A stretch of DNA of 64,000 nucleotides from RYN-230 sp963844695 (lineage in GTDB: Bacteria > Actinomycetota > Actinomycetes > Streptosporangiales > Streptosporangiaceae): the NCBI GenBank assembly GCA_963844695.1, contig CAWJPL010000002.1, forward strand, positions 186,001 to 250,000, read 5' to 3'. Below, in pieces: positions 63,786 to 64,000 of the stretch (the stretch's first letter is position 1; each line of letters opens with the position of its first letter). The notes under the pieces were generated by a model. That model did no database searches and had not been told where the DNA came from. It was given only the letters and a program-made list of their open reading frames with translations. A program made the position numbers and the translations under genes.

Positions 63786-64000
63786 CGGGTCGGTGATCGT
63801 GTAGATCAGGTCGAGCACGCCCGGCCCGACCGGGATCCCGTCGGCCAGCCGTTCCCGGCGGGTCCGGGACTCCAGCTCGCCGGGCAGCAGCACCGAGCCC
63901 GCGGTCGGGCCCGCGCCCGCCTCGACCAGCTGCGCGCAGAACGCCGCTGCCTCCTCGCGGTAGGCCTGCTCAGTGGTGAACGCGGCGATGCTCACCGCGA
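63753..64000 (-). CDS. Ldh-family oxidoreductase, C-terminal end (partial)
   Basis: The 82 codons to the window edge read like the end of malate/L-lactate/ureidoglycolate-type dehydrogenases (YlbC/Ldh family): AYREEAAAFCAQLVEAGAG, the VLLPGELESRTRRERLADG loop and GIPVGPGVLDLI. The start lies outside the window. It converges on the esterase and may belong to the same catabolic locus. The call rests on one conserved loop. Confidence 0.6.
   Translation of the reverse strand, partial: AVSIAAFTTEQAYREEAAAFCAQLVEAGAGPTAGSVLLPGELESRTRRERLADGIPVGPGVLDLIYTITDPLGVARPEQIG

Noticed and set aside
1..64000. A biosynthetic gene cluster or defence island
   Set aside because: No PKS, NRPS, terpene or RiPP core genes and no restriction, CRISPR, toxin-antitoxin or phage genes were recognised; the P450 alone is not enough.

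Overview
The window is very GC-rich, has third-position-GC coding, frequent GTG starts and many 4-bp stop/start overlaps. It carries actinobacterial hallmarks: a conservon (cvn) sensor cassette, NrtR with nadABC, a CobN/ChlID cobalt chelatase under a B12 riboswitch, and sugar ABC importers without their own ATPase. It is chromosomal DNA of a high-GC soil-type actinomycete; the genus cannot be fixed from sequence alone. No tRNA, rRNA, CRISPR array, insertion sequence or phage gene was found.

Layout. 1-9.8 kb: a leftward corrin/cobalamin operon (riboswitch, cobN, chlID-type chelatase, cobO, cobB, cobI, cobM). 9.9-15.1 kb: an aldo-keto reductase, then a rightward signalling set (CheR, a multidomain sensor kinase, a receiver protein). 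15.1-25.5 kb: single genes (LacI regulator with an operator at each end, PLP decarboxylase, MreB-like actin, K15-type DD-peptidase, CGNR zinc-finger regulator, EamA exporter, PadR regulator, HTH protein, aldehyde dehydrogenase, TrmO). 25.5-33.4 kb: haloalkane-dehalogenase-like hydrolase, a small Cys-rich protein, OsmC, a degenerate cytochrome P450, a short GntR regulator, and a conservon (cvnA, cvnB, cvnD) with no cvnC. 34-42.5 kb: an orphan solute-binding lipoprotein and a peptide/nickel-type ABC importer with fused ATPases. 42.5-48.2 kb: a short-chain dehydrogenase, NrtR, the divergent nadA-nadB-nadC operon and a 5'-truncated dehydrogenase remnant. 48.5-52.9 kb: a secreted subtilase with a Trp-rich tail, overlapping a membrane GGDEF-EAL protein. 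52.9-64 kb: a divergent catabolic locus. Its left arm has a sugar ABC importer and a DHDPS-family aldolase. Its right arm has a GntR/FCD regulator, 2-hydroxyacid dehydrogenase, SDR, free-standing lipoyl domain, E1 alpha/beta, a CE7 esterase and the end of an Ldh-family oxidoreductase.

Two features cut across the window. First, about sixteen genes are broken by single-base shifts (roughly thirty or more in total), mostly extra bases, while protein sequence and codon bias stay native on both sides. I read most of these as sequencing or assembly indels. I type such genes 'pseudogene' only because the reading frame as given is broken. Second, short tandem repeats (15, 16, 18, 28, 33 and 36 bp units) recur inside or at the ends of genes, sometimes exactly where a frame breaks.

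The best candidates for something not yet described are the catabolic locus at 53-64 kb (an E1 plus a stand-alone lipoyl carrier, with no E2 or E3), the P450 that has lost its oxygen-activation residues beside a cvnC-less conservon, and the co-translated subtilase/c-di-GMP pair.
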